Shown here piece after piece: positions 8,259-17,670 of a stretch of DNA of 64,000 nt (position 1 is its first letter; the number at the start of each line of letters is the position of its first letter). The position numbers were made by a program, and so were the translations under genes. This DNA is from Methanocaldococcus bathoardescens (GTDB taxonomy: Archaea; AGJL01; Methanococci; Methanococcales; Methanocaldococcaceae), in NCBI RefSeq assembly GCF_000739065.1, contig NZ_CP009149.1, forward strand, positions 62,001 to 126,000. The letters run 5' to 3'. A model generated the notes under the pieces. The model was not told the origin of the DNA, searched no databases, and saw only the letters and a program-made list of their open reading frames with translations.

Positions 8259-9647
8259 ATGCAAGATGTCAAGAAAGTATTTGTTATTGGTTTAGATTCA
8301 GCACCTCCAGAACTTTTATTTGATAAGTTGTTGGATAAGTTGCCAAACATAAAGAAACTCTTGGAAAATTCAATCTATGGGCCGATGAGGAGTTGTATTC
8401 CAGCGATAACAATTCCTGCCTGGATGGTAATGGCTACTGGTAAAACTCCGGGAGAGTTAGGTCTTTATGGATTTAGACATAGAAAGAAAGGGACTTACAA
8501 TGATATTTGGATAGCCCATAGTTTAATGGTTAAAGAAAAGGCAGTATGGGATTATTTAGGAGAAGTAGGAAAAAAATCTATCTTAGTTGGTGTTCCTCCA
8601 AGTTATCCTCCAAAGCCAATTAAAGGGCATTTGCTCTCCTGCTTTATAACCCCAGATGCATCAGTTAATTACACCTATCCAAAATCTCTCAAAAATGAAA
8701 TAGAAAATCTTGTTGGAGAGTATATTTTTGATGTAGTTTTTAGGAAGGATAATAGAGATGAGGTAAAAGAATTGCTCTGGGAGATGACAGAGAAGAGGTT
8801 TGAAGTTATTAGATATTTGATTCAAGAAAAAGAATGGGATTACTTCCAATTTGTTGAAATTGGTTTGGATAGAGTTCATCATGCATTCTGGAAGTATTTT
8901 GATGAAAATCACCATTTACATGAGCCAGGGAATAAATATAAAGATGTCATTCCTGATTATTACAAGTTATTGGATAAAGAGATTGGAAAAACCTTAAAGC
9001 TTTTAGATTTGGATGAAACAGCTGTTGCTATTGTGTCAGACCATGGTATAAAGGCAATGAAAGGGGCTTTTGCAATAAACCAGTGGTTGATTGATGAAGA
9101 ATTATTAAAAATCAAAAATCCAGAGATTTTGGAGTCTGGAAAACAATTGAGGTTTGAGGATTTGGATGTAGATTGGAGCAAGACAATAGCATGGGCTTGG
9201 GGGGGTTATTACGCAAGGATTTTCTTAAATGTTGAAGGAAGGGAGCCAAATGGCATAATAAAGCCAGAGGATTATAATAAAGTTAGAGAGGAAATTGCCG
9301 AGATGGTTAAAGGCATTAGAGGGCCAAATAGAGAAAAATGGGATACTAAGGTGTTTTATCCTGAAGATATTTATCCAGAGACAAAGGGAGATAAGCCGGA
9401 TATGATGGTTTATTTAGATAATTTAAGTTGGAGGTCTGCTGGAACTTTAGGATATGATAGTCCATATTTGTTGGAGAATGATACTGGTCCAGATGATGCT
9501 GTTCATTCTGAGTATGGAGTTTTTTCTCTGTATGTTCCTGGAATGGAAGAAAGTAGGGAGATTACTTCAACCATTTACGACTTTGCCCCTACAATTTTGA
9601 AGTTGTTTGGTATAGAAAAACCGTTGAGAGGGAGGAGTATATTATGA
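8259..9647 (+). CDS. Alkaline-phosphatase-superfamily protein (COG3379-like)
   Basis: The protein has 462 residues from ATG 8259, chosen because AAGGTGAT at 8247-8254 would overlap the alternative GTG at 8250. Superfamily metal and nucleophile residues are visible: GLDSAP (Asp13), AITIPAW (probable nucleophile Thr51), GLDRVHHAFWKY, VSDHGIKAMKG, and HSEYGVF near the C-terminus. It resembles the predicted phosphodiesterase/phosphohydrolase group within the AP superfamily (nucleotide pyrophosphatase, sulfatase and phosphomutase relatives). There is no signal peptide, so the active site is cytoplasmic. It overlaps the APS kinase gene by four bases, suggesting work in the same pathway, but the substrate is unknown. 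A paralogue lies at 12529-14145. Confidence 0.72.
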   Translation: MQDVKKVFVIGLDSAPPELLFDKLLDKLPNIKKLLENSIYGPMRSCIPAITIPAWMVMATGKTPGELGLYGFRHRKKGTYNDIWIAHSLMVKEKAVWDYLGEVGKKSILVGVPPSYPPKPIKGHLLSCFITPDASVNYTYPKSLKNEIENLVGEYIFDVVFRKDNRDEVKELLWEMTEKRFEVIRYLIQEKEWDYFQFVEIGLDRVHHAFWKYFDENHHLHEPGNKYKDVIPDYYKLLDKEIGKTLKLLDLDETAVAIVSDHGIKAMKGAFAINQWLIDEELLKIKNPEILESGKQLRFEDLDVDWSKTIAWAWGGYYARIFLNVEGREPNGIIKPEDYNKVREEIAEMVKGIRGPNREKWDTKVFYPEDIYPETKGDKPDMMVYLDNLSWRSAGTLGYDSPYLLENDTGPDDAVHSEYGVFSLYVPGMEESREITSTIYDFAPTILKLFGIEKPLRGRSIL

Positions 9648-10168
9648 GTGAGGGCTTTACAATCTGGCTTACAGGGCCGAGTGGAGCTGGGAAGACAACA
9701 TTGGCGAGAGCTTTAAAGGAGAGGTTTAAGGAAATGGGATATAAAGTAGAGATTTTAGATGGGGATGAGATTAGAAACACTTTGTATCCAAATTTGGGGT
9801 TTAGTAAAGAGGCAAGGGAGATGCACAATAAAGTAGTTATTTATATGGCTAAATTATTGTCAAGAAATGGAGTAATTGCAATAGTATCTTTAATTTCTCC
9901 TTATAAATCTGTTAGAGAATATGCAAGAAAAGAGATTGAGAGGTTTATTGAGGTTTATGTGTATGCCCCATTAGAAATTAGAATTAAAAGAGACCCTAAA
10001 GGATTGTATGCTAAAGCGTTAAAAGGAGAGATTAAGGGTTTAACTGGTTATGATGGGGTTTATGAAGAGCCGGAAAATCCAGAGGTTAAGGTTGATAGTT
10101 CAAAAATGAGTGTTGATGAGGAGGTTGAGTTGATAATAAAAAAAGCTAAGGAGTTAAATTATTTATAA
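9644..10168 (+). CDS. cysC: Adenylylsulfate (APS) kinase
   Basis: Converts APS + ATP to 3'-phosphoadenosine-5'-phosphosulfate (PAPS). The 174-residue protein has the P-loop GPSGAGKTT at residues 11-19, followed by ILDGDEIRNTLYPNLGFSKEAR, which carries the APS-kinase D-G-D and G-F-S motifs. Near residue 85 it has VSLISPYKSVREYAR, and near the end the family's KALKGEIKGLTGYDGVYEEP. These features separate it from other small P-loop kinases. ATG overlaps the upstream stop (ATGA). No ATP sulfurylase domain is fused. With sat and the DHH phosphatase it completes a PAPS synthesis and PAP removal cycle. Confidence 0.92.
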   Translation: MSEGFTIWLTGPSGAGKTTLARALKERFKEMGYKVEILDGDEIRNTLYPNLGFSKEAREMHNKVVIYMAKLLSRNGVIAIVSLISPYKSVREYARKEIERFIEVYVYAPLEIRIKRDPKGLYAKALKGEIKGLTGYDGVYEEPENPEVKVDSSKMSVDEEVELIIKKAKELNYL

Positions 10169-10178
10169 AGTGAGTTTT

Positions 10179-10928
10179 ATGCCATCATATCTCTTTGTAA
10201 TTCTTGGATTTGTTGTTGGATTTCTTGTTGGTTTAACTGGGATTGGAGGAGGGGCTTTAATGACTCCTTCTTTAATATTTTTGGGAGTTGAACCTCTCAT
10301 AGCAGTTGGAACTGATTTATTATATGCATTTATAACAAAAATTTTTGGCTCATTTTTTCATAAAAGGAATGGGAATGTTAATTTTAATATTGCATTTAGG
10401 TTATTTTTAGGAAGTTTGCCAGCAATAATTTTTGGGACTTTTTTATTGGAGGTTATAAATAGGGAGGTTTTAAATAAGTATGTAACTTTAATTTTGGCAC
10501 TTGTATTGATAATCTCATCTATTATAAGTTTTTATAAAGGAAAGAGTAGGAATAAAAAATTAAATAACAATGTTTTTGTTTTGATTGGTTTTTTGGTAGG
10601 TTTGATTATACAACTAACTTCAGTTGGGGCTGGAGTTATTGTGGGATTTGTTTTATTAAATTTTACAAACTTACATCCAAAAGAAGTTGTAGGAACAACA
10701 ATATTTTATGGGGTTTTAATAGCATTACTTGGATGTTTAAGCCATGCAACACTTGGGAATGTTGATTATTTGTTAGCTTTATATTTAATAGTTGGGACTA
10801 TTCCGGGAGTTTATTTGGGAACATGTTTAAATTCAAAAGTCCCTAAGGAGATTTTGAGGAAGATTATTATAATTTCTATATTAATTATTGGAATAGTTAT
10901 GGTAGTTAGAGTGTTTGGCAGTATTTGA
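10179..10928 (+). CDS. TauE/SafE-family membrane permease
   Basis: A 249-residue integral membrane protein with about eight hydrophobic helices and the family's glycine-rich repeats: GLTGIGGGALMTPSLIFLG near the N-terminus and a related QLTSVGAGVIVGFVLL near the middle (internal duplication). The start is ATG 10179, because AAAGTGAG at 10167-10174 serves as ribosome site. The TauE/SafE (DUF81) family moves sulfonates, sulfite, sulfoacetate or sulfate-like anions. Placement at the end of a sulfate-activation operon makes a sulfur oxyanion the likely substrate; direction is not known. Confidence 0.78.
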   Translation: MPSYLFVILGFVVGFLVGLTGIGGGALMTPSLIFLGVEPLIAVGTDLLYAFITKIFGSFFHKRNGNVNFNIAFRLFLGSLPAIIFGTFLLEVINREVLNKYVTLILALVLIISSIISFYKGKSRNKKLNNNVFVLIGFLVGLIIQLTSVGAGVIVGFVLLNFTNLHPKEVVGTTIFYGVLIALLGCLSHATLGNVDYLLALYLIVGTIPGVYLGTCLNSKVPKEILRKIIIISILIIGIVMVVRVFGSI

Positions 10929-11002
10929 CTATAATAAAAAGAATATTTAGCTATTTAAGGTTTTAAGATTTTTGGAGTTGTTTTGGTATTAGGTGGGATG
11001 TT

Positions 11003-12532
11003 ATGAGTGAAGCAAAGAAGGCATTGTTTAGCATTGCCCGTGGAGCTGGATTGATATTTTTTGGGACAGTATTTTCCATGTTTTTTGGATTTTTAAGTAG
11101 GATAATTATAGCAAGGCATTATACAACTTTTGAGTATGGTATATTTTCTTTATCTTTAACTATATTAAGTGTTGTTATGGTTTTGGTTTCTTTAGGACTT
11201 CCTGAAGGTGTTGTTAGAGAAATTGGCTTTTATAAAGATAAGGATATCTCAAAAGTTAAAGAAATTATTTTTACATCTCTTTTCATAATTTCTCTTAGTA
11301 GTTTGGTGTTTATGATTTTAACTTTCTTTAGTTCTGATTTCATTGCTAAGATATTTCATCAAGATGAGTTAAGTGTATTTCTTGAAATACTGTCATTTAC
11401 TATTCCTTTCTCTGCAATAAGTGGGATAATAATTTCATTTTCAAGGGGATTTGGAAGAGTAAAGGAAAGAATTTATTTACAGAGTGTATTGTATCCAATA
11501 TTGTGGTTTATACTTGTTTTATCTTTGTTTATATTTAATCTTTCTATTATATATTTGTTTTATGCTTTTTTGTTATCTCAAATTTTGACATGTTTGATTA
11601 CTGTTCTTTATGTGTATTATTCAAAATTTTTAAAAATTAGTTTTTCTTTAAATTTAAATTTAGCAAAAGAGCTTTTAGTATTTTCAATTCCTTTGTTACT
11701 TGTAAGTATATTAGCTTTTATAATGAACTGGACAGATATTTTAATGGTTGGTTATTATCTTTCATCTGAATTTGTTGGATTTTACAATACTGCTGCACCT
11801 TTGGCAAGGTTAATACCAATATTTTTAGATTCTGCTGCTTTTCTTTATGCTCCTATTGTTTCTGGACTTTATGCAAGTGGAAAAATTGAAGATATGAAAA
11901 CAACATATCAAATATTAACTAAGTGGATTTTTTTAGCAACTCTACCAATATTTGCTATGATGTTTCTTTTTCCAAAGGCTGTTATAGGTTTTTTCTTTGG
12001 AGTAAAATATTTGGAAGCATCTGATGTGTTGAGAATTTTATCCTTAGGTTTTATGTTTCATACATTTTTGGGCTTAAATGGATTGAGTTTAATAGTAATT
12101 AAAGAAAGTAGGTTTATTATGGTATCTAACACCATTTCTGCAATTTTGAATATTATTTTAAATGTTTTATTGATTCCAAAATATGGAATTAATGGGGCGG
12201 CAGTGGCTACTGCTGTTTCTTATTTTATTGCAAATATCTTAACATCTATAAGACTTTATCAAAAAACTAAGATTCATCCATTTAGTAGGAATTATGTGAA
12301 GTTGTTGATAATTAGTTTTATAATGCTTTTTGGTATTCAAGCATTTGGTTTGGATGTTTCTAATATTTTATATGCTATTCTTATATTAGTTACGTTCTTT
12401 TTGTCTTATATGTTTTTAGTATTATTAAGTAAATGTGTTGATAAAGAGGATATTGAGTTATTTTTAGTTGTAGAAAGGAAGTTAGGGGTTAATTTATGGA
12501 TAATAAAAAGAATTTTAAAGAAGTTTGTTTAA
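11003..12532 (+). CDS. Wzx-type polysaccharide flippase (MATE-like/MOP superfamily)
   Basis: A 509-residue protein with some twelve to fourteen hydrophobic helices. The N-terminal part IARGAGLIFFGTVFSM... and the 'RIIIARHYTTFEYGIFSL' segment are typical of polysaccharide biosynthesis (Wzx/RfbX) proteins. The central 'PLARLIPIFLDSAAFLYAPIVSG' and 'PKYGINGAAVATAVSYF' segments are also diagnostic. It should move the lipid-linked oligosaccharide from the cytoplasmic to the outer face of the membrane. It stands between the PAPS cassette and the sugar-nucleotide genes, convergent with the AP-superfamily gene downstream (four-base overlap of 3' ends). GGTGGGAT precedes the ATG. Confidence 0.85.
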   Translation: MSEAKKALFSIARGAGLIFFGTVFSMFFGFLSRIIIARHYTTFEYGIFSLSLTILSVVMVLVSLGLPEGVVREIGFYKDKDISKVKEIIFTSLFIISLSSLVFMILTFFSSDFIAKIFHQDELSVFLEILSFTIPFSAISGIIISFSRGFGRVKERIYLQSVLYPILWFILVLSLFIFNLSIIYLFYAFLLSQILTCLITVLYVYYSKFLKISFSLNLNLAKELLVFSIPLLLVSILAFIMNWTDILMVGYYLSSEFVGFYNTAAPLARLIPIFLDSAAFLYAPIVSGLYASGKIEDMKTTYQILTKWIFLATLPIFAMMFLFPKAVIGFFFGVKYLEASDVLRILSLGFMFHTFLGLNGLSLIVIKESRFIMVSNTISAILNIILNVLLIPKYGINGAAVATAVSYFIANILTSIRLYQKTKIHPFSRNYVKLLIISFIMLFGIQAFGLDVSNILYAILILVTFFLSYMFLVLLSKCVDKEDIELFLVVERKLGVNLWIIKRILKKFV

Positions 12533-14145
12533 ATCTTACCTTTGAGTTTTAGGTTTTTAATGGCTTTTTTAAGTTTTTCATCCTCTTGTTTTTTCTCATA
12601 ATAGCTTGGATCAACATATTTTGGTTCTCTTTTTACAAATTCACTATCTTTTTCAAATATTTCCATTAACACTCTACCATCCATATCATTTGGGATTGGC
12701 AAACCAAAAATATGAAGGATTGTTGGGACAATGTCATAAATTTTAGCATTTTCTATTTTATAACCTTTTTTAATACCTTTACCATAAGCAAGAAATATTC
12801 CTCTTAAAGTATGTGTTGAGTAAGTTAAAGGTGTAGGTTCTGAGAAAGTTTGTCCTTTCCATAAATTGTCGAAACCATAGTTTATGTAACTAGTCTCATT
12901 TATTGGCTCAATTAATATATCTGGCATTATTTCTAAATATTCCCCACTATATATTTCTTCTTTTTTCCAGATTTTTTCTACTACTTTTTCATTTGTATTT
13001 GGATCTTCTAAGTTTTTTAAAATAGCGATAACTTTTTCTCTTACTATATCGTAGTCCTTTTTATCCACTATACCATATTTTTCTCTACCAATTAAGTTAA
13101 TATAGATAGCATTTGGTGTAGGATTGTATGCTAATGTTTGATTCCAGTCTATATTTTCCATATCTATTCTAATTTCTTTTTTTAGACGTTTCATAAAGTT
13201 TATATTTTCTACTATGACCTTGATAAGCCTAAATGAATATAATTTTCTTAAGAGGTTATAAAGTTTTTTATGTTTAACAATCTTAGTAGTTTGGCCCTTA
13301 AATTTTAGTAAGCCCATTTCATTAAAGTAAATGTTATAATTAACTTCTCTATACATGCCTCCATGTCCATGGTCAGATACTAAAAATAATATATCTTCTT
13401 CTGTTAAGGAATCTAAAAAATCATTAAGTTTAGTATCAATAAATTTGTAGAACTCTAAAATGGCATTTTGGTATTTACTTGGCTTATGTTTAGGATGATT
13501 AGGATCCATATAATGCCAAAAGTAGTGTTTCATCTGATCTGTATAAAAAATCGTAAAAAAGAACAAATCCCATTTAGTATTTTGAAATAAATCGAAAGCA
13601 ATTGCAATTTTTTTCTTTGTAATTTCATAAACTTTTGATATGTATTCATCTTCACCAATTTCTTCAGGAGGTTTTGTGACTATTCTTTCATAACCTATTT
13701 TTTTTATTTTTTCTCTTACAAATTCAGGATATGCAAATTTCTCTTCATCACTTGAACCCATAATTGGACAATGGATATATACTCCTTTATAACCATTAGG
13801 TTTAGGTGTAGCTGTTGGTGTATTAATTATATTTGTCACTAAACCATGGTAATTTAAAATTTTCCAAAGTGGTCGGTATTTATCCCAATCTATTTTAACA
13901 TTTTCCATTTGCATAGTGTCCCAATTAGGCTGTCTGAAATAATATATTCCCAATTTTCCAGGATTTTTACCTGTTAACATGCTAACCCATGCAGGACACG
14001 TAATTGGAGGAATCGTTGATTCTAACACTCCCCAAGCCCCATTTTCCATTAATTTTTTAAATGTCGGCAACTCCCCTGTATCAGCCCAAGGTTTTATTAA
14101 ATCCCATGTTGCTCCATCTAATCCAATAACTACTACTCTTACCAT
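12529..14145 (-). CDS. Alkaline-phosphatase-superfamily protein, second paralogue
   Basis: The protein has 538 residues from ATG 14145 ([14 protein letters not shown]), preceded by GGGGGG. An ORF reaching 14295 exists, but it would overlap the upstream glycosyltransferase by about 150 bases. Active-site features parallel those of the gene at 8259: GLDGAT (Asp10), PITCPAW (Thr49), YTDQMKHYFWHY, VSDHGHGG, and STHTLRG near residue 450. The C-terminal ~40 residues are highly charged. It is the last gene of the minus-strand glycan operon and contains no signal sequence. A phosphodiesterase, phosphomutase or sulfate-ester-related reaction on a cytoplasmic glycan intermediate is plausible, but the substrate is not predictable. 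Confidence 0.7.
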   Translation of the reverse strand: MVRVVVIGLDGATWDLIKPWADTGELPTFKKLMENGAWGVLESTIPPITCPAWVSMLTGKNPGKLGIYYFRQPNWDTMQMENVKIDWDKYRPLWKILNYHGLVTNIINTPTATPKPNGYKGVYIHCPIMGSSDEEKFAYPEFVREKIKKIGYERIVTKPPEEIGEDEYISKVYEITKKKIAIAFDLFQNTKWDLFFFTIFYTDQMKHYFWHYMDPNHPKHKPSKYQNAILEFYKFIDTKLNDFLDSLTEEDILFLVSDHGHGGMYREVNYNIYFNEMGLLKFKGQTTKIVKHKKLYNLLRKLYSFRLIKVIVENINFMKRLKKEIRIDMENIDWNQTLAYNPTPNAIYINLIGREKYGIVDKKDYDIVREKVIAILKNLEDPNTNEKVVEKIWKKEEIYSGEYLEIMPDILIEPINETSYINYGFDNLWKGQTFSEPTPLTYSTHTLRGIFLAYGKGIKKGYKIENAKIYDIVPTILHIFGLPIPNDMDGRVLMEIFEKDSEFVKREPKYVDPSYYEKKQEDEKLKKAIKNLKLKGKI

Positions 14146-15119
14146 ATTAAAACCCCCCAAATTATCCAGAGCATATTTTTTATTTTTTCTTTTAATGACA
14201 CGTCTGAATGTTTTCGTTTTGGGTATATTGTTAATAACATACTTATGCCTATCAAGATAAGATAATTTATAATTATCATTGTTTTTAATAGCCATACTTT
14301 ACCTTTATGATGTTTTTTGAAATATTTAATTTGGCTCTTAACATATTCTTTTATTTTCCATGTTGGATCTGCTTTTTTGAAAGAACTTCCATGATCATGA
14401 ATAACTTCAGCTGAAGGAACCAAATAAATCTTGTATCCTTTTTTCCAGATTCTTTTACATAAATCTACATCGTTATAATAAAAAGGGAAATTAGGATCAA
14501 TAATATACCCATCCTCAAGAACAAGTTCTGGTCTTAATATTAGACATGCTCCTGGAGGTTGTTCTATTTCAATTATGGAGCTTACATCTAAATCATAACC
14601 AAAATAATATCTAAGCTTTTTATATGAAAATAAAAATCGATCGATCATTTGTCCAACGATATTATCAACATAGAAAACCATAGATATATTCCAAAACCTG
14701 TAGTAATACAATTGAGGGGAACCATCTGGATTAAGTAACTTTCCAGTAGCAGCTCCTGCATCTGCTTTAGAGTCCATGAATTTAATTAATTCTCGAACGG
14801 TATTTTTCTTTAAAATTGTATCTGGTCCAAGAATCAGTAAATAACGCCCACTTATTTGATTTTGTATTTTGTTTAGTGCTAATGCACCTTCATTTTTATC
14901 GTTCTTTATAAATTTTAATTGTTTATATTTGGAGTATTTACGAATAACTTCATCAAAATCCATATCCTGAGAATTATTATCAATTATAAACATTTCATAA
15001 TGAATGTCTTTACATGTATCTAAAACTGAATCTATACATTTTTGTAGCTTATTAGTAACATTCCAATTAATTGTGACTATTGTTACATCTAACGTCTTTT
15101 CATTATTTTGTTTTTTCAT
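14139..15119 (-). CDS. GT2 family glycosyltransferase
   Basis: A 326-residue protein starting at ATG 15119 with AGGTGAAG upstream; the ATG overlaps the aminotransferase stop (ATGA). GT-A features are [44 protein letters not shown] (DxD position), GACLILRPE and [14 protein letters not shown] hydrophobic helix near the C-terminus ([16 protein letters not shown]) suggests membrane attachment. It immediately follows a sugar aminotransferase, so its donor may be the dTDP-amino sugar made by that enzyme. The last bases overlap the AP-superfamily gene start. Confidence 0.78.
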   Translation of the reverse strand: MKKQNNEKTLDVTIVTINWNVTNKLQKCIDSVLDTCKDIHYEMFIIDNNSQDMDFDEVIRKYSKYKQLKFIKNDKNEGALALNKIQNQISGRYLLILGPDTILKKNTVRELIKFMDSKADAGAATGKLLNPDGSPQLYYYRFWNISMVFYVDNIVGQMIDRFLFSYKKLRYYFGYDLDVSSIIEIEQPPGACLILRPELVLEDGYIIDPNFPFYYNDVDLCKRIWKKGYKIYLVPSAEVIHDHGSSFKKADPTWKIKEYVKSQIKYFKKHHKGKVWLLKTMIIINYLILIGISMLLTIYPKRKHSDVSLKEKIKNMLWIIWGVLIW

Positions 15120-16207
15120 GTTATCTTCACCTTTATCAATGAACATATTTTTTCAATTTCATCTTCATTCAGCCAAGGATGTATAGGCAAAGAAAGAATC
15201 TCATTACAAATTTTTTCAGTGGCAGGTAAGTATTCATTAACTATATTCAAATAAGTTCCCTGCTTATGAATGGGAATAGGATAATGTATCTGAGTCTGTA
15301 TTCCATTCTTAAATAAATATTGTTGTAATTTGTCTCTTTCTTTGCATCTAATGACATACAAATGATAAACATGTTTAGCCCACTCTTTTTCAATAGGGAT
15401 AATTATCTCAGAACCCTCTAAAAGCTCGTTATACAATTTTGCTATTTTTCTTCTTCTTTCATTCCACTTATCTAAATATTTTAGTTTTACCCTAAGTATT
15501 GATGCCTGGATTTCATCTAATCTACTGTTTATACCAATAACATCATGATGATACTTCTTATAAGAACCATAATTTCTTAGCATTTTTAACTTATTTGCAA
15601 TATCTTCATCATCTGTAACTATCATTCCAGCGTCTCCATAAGCGCCGAGGTTTTTGGTAGGATAAAAACTAAAACATGCGATATGTCCGATGCTACCAAC
15701 TTTTTTACCTTTATATTTTGCACCATGGGCTTGACTTGCATCTTCTATTACAAATAAACCGTATTTTTCAGCGATTTCCATTATTGGATCCATATCTGCA
15801 GGATGTCCATATAAATGAACAGGAATTATGGCTTTTGTTCGTTCTGTTATCTTTTTTTCAATTAGGGTTGTATCAATTGTATATGTTTCTGGATCTATAT
15901 CTACAAATACTGGTTTTGCTCCATTTCTTACAATAGCATCAGCGGTGGAGATAAATGTATGGGAAACAGTTATTACTTCATCACCTCTACCAATACCAAG
16001 AGCCTTAACTGCTAAATAAAGTGCATCTGATCCAGAATTTACTCCAATTCCAAATTTTGTTCCAACATATTTAGAAAATTCATGTTCAAGTTTTTCTAAC
16101 TCTTTTCCTAATATAAACCATCCTCTTTCTAATACCTTTTGAATTGCACTATTTATCTCATCTTTGATTTCAGAATATTCTCTCTTTAAATCTATAAATG
16201 GTATCAT
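15116..16207 (-). CDS. DegT/DnrJ/EryC1 family sugar-nucleotide aminotransferase
   Basis: A 363-residue PLP-dependent enzyme: [10 protein letters not shown] at the N-terminus, [16 protein letters not shown] for cofactor phosphate binding, [15 protein letters not shown], and [15 protein letters not shown] with the Schiff-base lysine near residue 185. This profile matches FdtB/QdtB-type transaminases that aminate C3 of dTDP-3-keto-6-deoxyhexoses. An FdtA-like 3,4-ketoisomerase lies upstream in the same operon (18639-19091), which supports formation of a dTDP-3-amino-3,6-dideoxyhexose. The sugar configuration (galacto or gluco) cannot be read. No N-acetyltransferase was found in the window. Confidence 0.85.
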   Translation of the reverse strand: MIPFIDLKREYSEIKDEINSAIQKVLERGWFILGKELEKLEHEFSKYVGTKFGIGVNSGSDALYLAVKALGIGRGDEVITVSHTFISTADAIVRNGAKPVFVDIDPETYTIDTTLIEKKITERTKAIIPVHLYGHPADMDPIMEIAEKYGLFVIEDASQAHGAKYKGKKVGSIGHIACFSFYPTKNLGAYGDAGMIVTDDEDIANKLKMLRNYGSYKKYHHDVIGINSRLDEIQASILRVKLKYLDKWNERRRKIAKLYNELLEGSEIIIPIEKEWAKHVYHLYVIRCKERDKLQQYLFKNGIQTQIHYPIPIHKQGTYLNIVNEYLPATEKICNEILSLPIHPWLNEDEIEKICSLIKVKIT

Positions 16208-16214
16208 TATAATG

Positions 16215-16871
16215 TCACCTTATTTTTTCAATTATTTTGGGAAGTTCATAAATATTATCAATATAAAATTCTGGATTTAATTTTTTAAGAAAATTTTTCG
16301 ATCTTATACCATACGTTACAGCAACTGATGATATTCCTAAATATTTTCCAGCTAGTATGTCTGTTTCAGAATCCCCCACGATAAGTAGATCAGCTGTTTT
16401 TGAGGAATGGTTAGTAAGATATTTTTTAATTAATATAGATTTATCTTTTAATTCTAAAGGTGAACCAACTAGAATTTCTTTAAAATATCTAATTAATTTT
16501 AAATTTTTTAATTCCCATATAAGATTGCTTTCATTATGCCTCAAAGTTACAAGTATTAGTTCTATATTTTTATTATATAACATAGATAAAACTTCTGAAA
16601 CACCATATATAGGAGTATCAAGTTTTAGATACTCTCTTTTTTCTATTCTTTTAATCCATTCATTTTTAAATTTTTCAGCAAACTCTTTGGGACAATTATT
16701 TGGAAGCATTTCTATAGTTTTTTTTCCTTCTCTTTTCAACTCCCAAAATTTCTCTTTGGAAATACTAATCTGGAAACCATTTAATTTTAAAATGTCATTA
16801 TATACTTTGTAGTGTCTGTCAGAGGTGTCAATCAATGTACCATCAAGATCAAAAAATATTGTTAGTTTCAT
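16215..16871 (-). CDS. HAD-superfamily phosphatase
   Basis: A 218-residue protein from ATG 16871 with GGTGAT ribosome site. HAD motifs are [12 protein letters not shown] (motif I, the nucleophile Asp and acid/base Asp), LVTLRHN (motif II), a lysine near 145 (KDKSILIKK) and [12 protein letters not shown] (motif III/IV). The cap region of about 85 residues makes it a phosphoglycolate-phosphatase-like subfamily I enzyme. It sits between the methyltransferase and the aminotransferase in the glycan operon. Dephosphorylation of a sugar phosphate is likely, but the specific substrate is unknown. Confidence 0.75.
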   Translation of the reverse strand: MKLTIFFDLDGTLIDTSDRHYKVYNDILKLNGFQISISKEKFWELKREGKKTIEMLPNNCPKEFAEKFKNEWIKRIEKREYLKLDTPIYGVSEVLSMLYNKNIELILVTLRHNESNLIWELKNLKLIRYFKEILVGSPLELKDKSILIKKYLTNHSSKTADLLIVGDSETDILAGKYLGISSVAVTYGIRSKNFLKKLNPEFYIDNIYELPKIIEKIR

Positions 16872-16917
16872 TTCTATCACCATAAAAAATAAACAAAAAA
16901 ATAAATAACTTTAATAT

Positions 16918-17670
16918 TTAACGATTATTCTCTACTACAGCACATACATAAATATGCGCACAGTAATCTGGTAATTCTTTACCGACTTCATAAAGTCCTC
17001 TGATTATTTTTTCATCTAAATTCATCATCATAGAATTTGGAAATGGTTTTAAAAATATCCCTTCCCAATGTAAAATCTTATAGCCACTACTTCTGAGTTC
17101 ATTAAATAAAATTTCTTTATCATATACTTTCTTATGTCCAAGTAATCTATCCCTTTCACTGAACTCATGAACATCTTTAATTATACCCATATAATATGCT
17201 ATTCTTCTATGTAAAGAATATGCATTTGGAACAACAATGTGGAGTTTTCCATTAGGTGCAAGCCAGTTTTTTATCTTGTTTAAAACTTTTAGCCCAGTAT
17301 CTTTGTCTATATGTTCCAATCCACTAAAAAATACAACATCACTTATATCTTTATTATTATATTCAAAATCCTCCCATAATGAATGATAAAACTTTATATT
17401 TGAATAGTTCTCTAATTTTTTTCTTACATACTTTATGTTTATCTCAGAACCATCTACCACTAGGAGCTCCTGGCATACGTTTACCAATTTTTCTGTTAAA
17501 ATACCTCTGCCACATCCGAGTTCAATTACTTTTCTGCCTATAAGATATTTGCTTAAAACTTCGAAATCAAATTGTAATAGCCAATAGTCAAAGTCCTTTT
17601 CTGGGGAGATAGGATCATAACTTTTTGCAATACTATCTAGTTTCTTAATTGTATTCTCGTTAGTTCTCAT
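16918..17670 (-). CDS. Class I SAM-dependent methyltransferase
   Basis: The protein has 250 residues from ATG 17670, with GAGGTG upstream (17676-17681). The AdoMet site is IELGCGRGILTEKL, with VVDGSEIN as the acidic loop and VVFFSGLEHIDKDTG as motif post-I. The C-terminal region has PNAYSLHRRIAYYMGII, seen in sugar or lipid-linked methyltransferases. It overlaps the ATP-grasp gene by 11 bases, so the two are translationally coupled. O- or N-methylation of the amino sugar or of a ligated group is inferred from the operon. Confidence 0.75.
   Translation of the reverse strand: MRTNENTIKKLDSIAKSYDPISPEKDFDYWLLQFDFEVLSKYLIGRKVIELGCGRGILTEKLVNVCQELLVVDGSEINIKYVRKKLENYSNIKFYHSLWEDFEYNNKDISDVVFFSGLEHIDKDTGLKVLNKIKNWLAPNGKLHIVVPNAYSLHRRIAYYMGIIKDVHEFSERDRLLGHKKVYDKEILFNELRSSGYKILHWEGIFLKPFPNSMMMNLDEKIIRGLYEVGKELPDYCAHIYVCAVVENNR

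Noticed and set aside
14146-14295. N-terminal extension of the second AP-superfamily protein
   Set aside because: The extension overlaps the glycosyltransferase by about 150 bases and GLDGAT would be buried 60 residues inside; the ATG at 14145 has a GGGGGG ribosome site.
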